Assembly (NCBI RefSeq): GCF_029168945.1
Contig: NC_083602.1
Location: 67,352,600-67,416,599 of the forward strand
DNA: 64,000 nucleotides
Direction: 5' to 3'
Origin: Cannabis sativa
Taxonomy: Eukaryota; Streptophyta; Magnoliopsida; Rosales; Cannabaceae
Position 1 is the stretch's first letter. Each line of letters begins with the position of its first letter. Shown piece after piece: positions 61,330 through 64,000 of the stretch. The position numbers were made by a program, and so were the translations under genes. The notes below the pieces were generated by a model. The model made no database searches, was not told where the DNA came from, and saw nothing but the letters and a program-made list of their open reading frames with translations.

Positions 61330-61341
61330 GCTCTGATACCA
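61330..61341 (-). other. Primer-binding site, tRNA-iMet, element C
   Basis: The minus strand reads TGGTATCAGAGC, a perfect match to the iMet primer site, two bases from the LTR at 61344. Confidence 0.9.
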
Positions 61342-61343
61342 AC

Positions 61344-61843
61344 TGTTAGACATTTATATGTATAATATAAAATATATGTATGTGTATATAAAATGCGGAA
61401 TTAAACAAATATATACACTATATAACTTAAGGATCGAAATACTTCCAGCCATTGATTCTTGAGCTTCAAACCCACATAAGCTTTGATCTGCAAAGGAAAT
61501 TGATTACCATGGGTAATCGGGCTTCCTCGCTCTCTCAACTCTCTTTAGATGGAATTTGCTGTTATGAACAGAATGAGTGAGGAGCTCGGGGACCGAGACT
61601 ATATATTTATAGGTGAGATACTCCATCAGTATCTGCGCCACATTAATTGTCAGAATATTTTGACAATTAATTCAGGAAATCAAATCGGGTAATGAATATA
61701 GAAATCTGACCATATATAGAATATTACATAATTGATTTTGTCCAGATTCAATGAATATAAAATATTCATTTATCAGAAAATTAATTATTTATTTTATTTT
61801 CTTAAATAAAAATTTATTTCCTAAAATAAAAAATATTCTTATA
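61344..61843 (-). repeat. LTR of copia C, right
   Basis: 500 bp, starting TGTTAGACATTTATATG and ending ATATTCTTATA; nearly identical to 54731-55221. Confidence 0.88.
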
Positions 61844-63460
61844 TATATTATTACAATTTTTCAATGATTGTCTCTACTCACTAGCTACATTGAAGGGTTG
61901 ACTATTTTAACACATTTCTCGACCTGTTTGTGCTACATATTCTTTGATAATTGTGATTATAATATGTGTGCATATTAATTCATTTTTAGGTTGCTCATGT
62001 TGGAGGGAGAATAATTTTCAAGGGTCTTTATTATGGATTAAATGGAAATCTTGTTGCTTCCTTATCGTCGGTACACTTGTATAAGATAATGCATCCCCTC
62101 TGTTTCACCAGTCTTATTGTAGTATTATTATTTCTTCTTTCGTTCTGCGTGTGATTACTAAGGAGGACCTAATTTTTGGATAACTTGAACAAATAATATA
62201 GAAGTATTAACCATTAAAGAACTTTACTTCTTGGACATTCGGTAGCTTCTCATCTTTTAGTATTTGTGAGAAATAGATTTCTTTCTCTCTATTATTAGCT
62301 CTTAATGTTCTTTTTGTTTTCTTTTTTAGTTAGTGCATTTTACAAGTAGAAGGAAAATTTTGCAGGAACACCACTACTTTGTTGACACTATCATATTCAA
62401 TTTATCAACGAAAAAATAAATAAACCAGTTATATGCGGACCCGGTTAGAATGAAAAGTGCAAAATACAAAAATTACACTGTTGTCTCTATCGAAGCAAAT
62501 GAAGATTGAAATCCACCAATGAGTATCATTAGTTTTCTTATCTACAATTTTTAGACAAATGCTATCTTTAATTATTAATAATTTAGAGATTGATTTTTAA
62601 TTTTTTTTTTTATCTTACACCCATTTAAGTAATGTTTCTTTAAGTATTAGAATATCAATTTTTAGTTTATTTTTTTGATTAATTTAAGAACATATTTAAA
62701 TTATCAAGCTTTCTTAAACACCAATATATTACATTCGGTATTCACTTTTAATTGACAAAATTATAACTATAATATTTAGATACACATAATAATAATAATC
62801 TCACTTAATAACTTATAATATTTTTTCTTTAATTTTTAATTATATCACCTTTAAATAACATAAAAAAAAACTAGTATAAAATTTAGTATACGAGCCTCGC
62901 ATGTAACTTTTTACTAGTATATATATATGTAACACTTCTTAATGGGTATTACCCATGAATAGTTACTAAGAAAATTTAACTATAAATATTAATTTTAAAA
63001 ATATCAAACCATTGAATTTTAATCTAATAACGAATAATGAAATCACAAATTTAAATTTAAATTTCTATGCTATATAAATTTATATTATTCTTTTCCCGTT
63101 CACGTTGAATTTAGAAACACTGAATTTAATTGCATGATTTTAAGATGAATGAATATGTTTTAAATAAAGCATTTATTAATTGGTTTACAATTTCAAAATA
63201 AAAAAAAGTATGAATAAGACAATCTAGCCGCTCACACCTTTTCCCTATTATTCATTTGATTTATTCCCAGTTAGATATGCTCAAATTGCTCTCTTGTCTT
63301 GATTAGAATATCCACAAACACGCTTTCATAAACACACCAAGTAACTTGTGCTCAAAAAGTTCTCAAGAGTGAAGATTTCTCTTTTATTAACGAAATTGTA
63401 TAATTATAAACAACAGTAAAAAATAATTAATCAAGATCTATGCACACACCCACGTATCTG
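61844..63460. other. Intergenic DNA, possible exon relic and Helitron-like end
   Basis: No complete gene. At 61991-62073, after a T-rich TTTTTAG acceptor, one frame reads VAHVGGRIIFKGLYYGLNGN, which looks coding but is not recognised. Near 62876-62919 an ACTAGTATAAAATTTAGTATAC block ending in TTTACTAGT resembles a degraded Helitron 3' end. The remainder is AT-rich and includes the promoter of the gene at 63519. Confidence 0.35.
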
Positions 63461-63469
63461 TATATAATA
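63461..63469 (+). promoter_or_regulatory. TATA box of the second pectinesterase-type gene
   Basis: TATATAATA lies 58 bp upstream of the ATG at 63519, a normal spacing for a plant gene with a short 5' UTR. Confidence 0.6.
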
Positions 63470-63518
63470 ATAAGTTCATATTCTCCTGTCCAAAGATATA
63501 TCACGAGTGATATCGATC

Positions 63519-64000
63519 ATGAAGGTTATGGCTAGTTCCAAACAAAACCTCATCACTCTATTCTTCTTTTACTTCTTCTTCTTTGCTAGCTCATTAAACA
63601 TTAATCCAGAAAACAGTAGTCCTACTAGTACTACTACAGCTGAAACCATATGCAACTCTACTCCATATCCATCTGAATGCATATCCAATCTACTCCCACC
63701 TCAAAAACTCGGCACCGTACGAGATTTTTGCATTCACTTTATCCATAAATCCTTAACAACCACACAACAATTTCTTTCACTTCTAAACTCATACCTAAAC
63801 CGACACCGTCATCGTCATGGTGCTGATGATTTTCTCACAATACCACTACTGTCGGAACCAATCATTGGAGCACTCCAAGATTGTCACCTTCTCGCAGAGC
63901 TAAGCCTCGAAACATTATCAAAAACATACCAAACTCTCAACTCCACAAACAATAATTTAATAAACAGCTTTGAATTAGCCGAAGAGTTTCATACTTTTCT
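63519..64000 (+). CDS. Pectinesterase / PME-inhibitor-domain protein, N-terminal part
   Basis: The frame is open from ATG at 63519 to the window end (160 codons). It starts MKVMASSKQNLITLFFFYFF, a clear signal peptide with a Phe-rich core, followed by a low-complexity NSSPTSTTTAET linker. The PMEI domain begins at ICNSTPYPSECISNLLP (first Cys pair, residues ~46-57), continues with FCIHFIHKSL, and shows the third helix block ALQDCHLLAELSLETL (~128-143) with its conserved Cys. Such a domain is either the pro-region of a type-I/II pectinesterase or a stand-alone inhibitor; the catalytic part would lie beyond the window. The first Met at 63519 is preferred because it follows the TATA box at normal distance. 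An insert RHRHRHG (~residue 107) is a small oddity. The domain is the same family as the gene at 33812, but the sequences are clearly different. Confidence 0.85.
   Translation, partial: MKVMASSKQNLITLFFFYFFFFASSLNINPENSSPTSTTTAETICNSTPYPSECISNLLPPQKLGTVRDFCIHFIHKSLTTTQQFLSLLNSYLNRHRHRHGADDFLTIPLLSEPIIGALQDCHLLAELSLETLSKTYQTLNSTNNNLINSFELAEEFHTF

Larger units (their letters stand above)
54731..61843 (-). mobile_element. Ty1/copia retrotransposon C, decayed (about 7.1 kb)
   Basis: Direct repeats at 54731-55221 (491 bp) and 61344-61843 (500 bp) are nearly identical LTRs. A perfect tRNA-iMet primer site (61330-61341) next to the right LTR and a polypurine tract (55222-55232) next to the left LTR give minus orientation. 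Interior: a leader with a (TA)-rich microsatellite and a 400-bp tandem duplication, then pol traces at 55300-58500. The right LTR starts TGTTAGACATTTATATG while the left one lacks about 13 bases there, and the ends are TA-rich, so no clean target duplication can be assigned. It is unrelated in LTR sequence to copies A and B. Confidence 0.85.

Noticed and set aside
54726..61848. A 5-bp target duplication for copia C
   Set aside because: GTAGC on the left and TATAT on the right do not match; the TA-rich ends make the true boundary uncertain.

Overview
The window is a piece of a plant nuclear genome. It has plant-type introns, plant-type genes (two pectin methylesterase genes and a DUF1399/glycine-rich-domain-like gene) and AT-rich intergenic DNA filled with LTR retrotransposons, a LINE, a CACTA transposon and MITEs. 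The gene content fits a eudicot. A Rosales (Cannabaceae-like) source is possible from the general look of the repeats, but this is a weak impression. No bacterial-type features, CRISPR arrays, rRNA or tRNA genes were seen.

Layout. 1-1285 is the 5' end of a minus-strand Ty3/gypsy element (LTR 64-1285, tRNA-Asp-type primer site at 40-57) that landed inside a minus-strand L1-type LINE (1286-~5214; ORF1 and ORF2 both broken). 5215-6119 is an inverted, diverged relic of the same LTR family that occurs further right. 6120-~13957 is a decayed plus-strand Ty3/gypsy element whose gag is split by a 1.9-kb CACTA transposon (9386-11313) carrying a gene-like, spliceable segment. At ~13957 it is fused to a second plus-strand Ty3/gypsy relic of Tat type, with an extra RNase H and an antisense ORF. 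That relic is split by a 10.07-kb Ty1/copia-like element, copy A (16710-26781, TSD CATAG).

27860-29480 holds a dispersed repeat, a Mutator-like MITE with a 9-bp TSD, and promoter-proximal DNA. The gene island is 29.5-36 kb: an 8-exon DUF1399-type gene (29556-33074, 769 aa predicted), then a 2-exon pectinesterase with an inhibitor-type pro-domain (33812-35853, 537 aa predicted).

36033-36684 is a Tourist-like MITE with a 287-bp GC-rich hexamer minisatellite inside it. 37010-49203 is an old minus-strand gypsy relic split by copy B of the copia-like family (38301-48363, TSD GTTTT). 49.2-54.7 kb is AT-rich with Helitron-like ends, a LINE RNase H fragment, the 3' end of an NLR resistance gene and a phenylcoumaran/isoflavone-reductase-like pseudogene. 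54731-61843 is a third, different minus-strand copia relic (C). A second pectinesterase-type gene starts at 63519 and runs off the window.

How it fits together: only three genes look functional. The rest records successive insertions, which can be ordered from nesting and target-site duplications. The most interesting point is that copies A and B carry the same ruined pol yet each has a perfect TSD and paired LTRs (about 0.5% and about 2.3% LTR divergence by my eye count). This implies a non-autonomous family moved in trans. I found no clear sign of a wholly new biological system.
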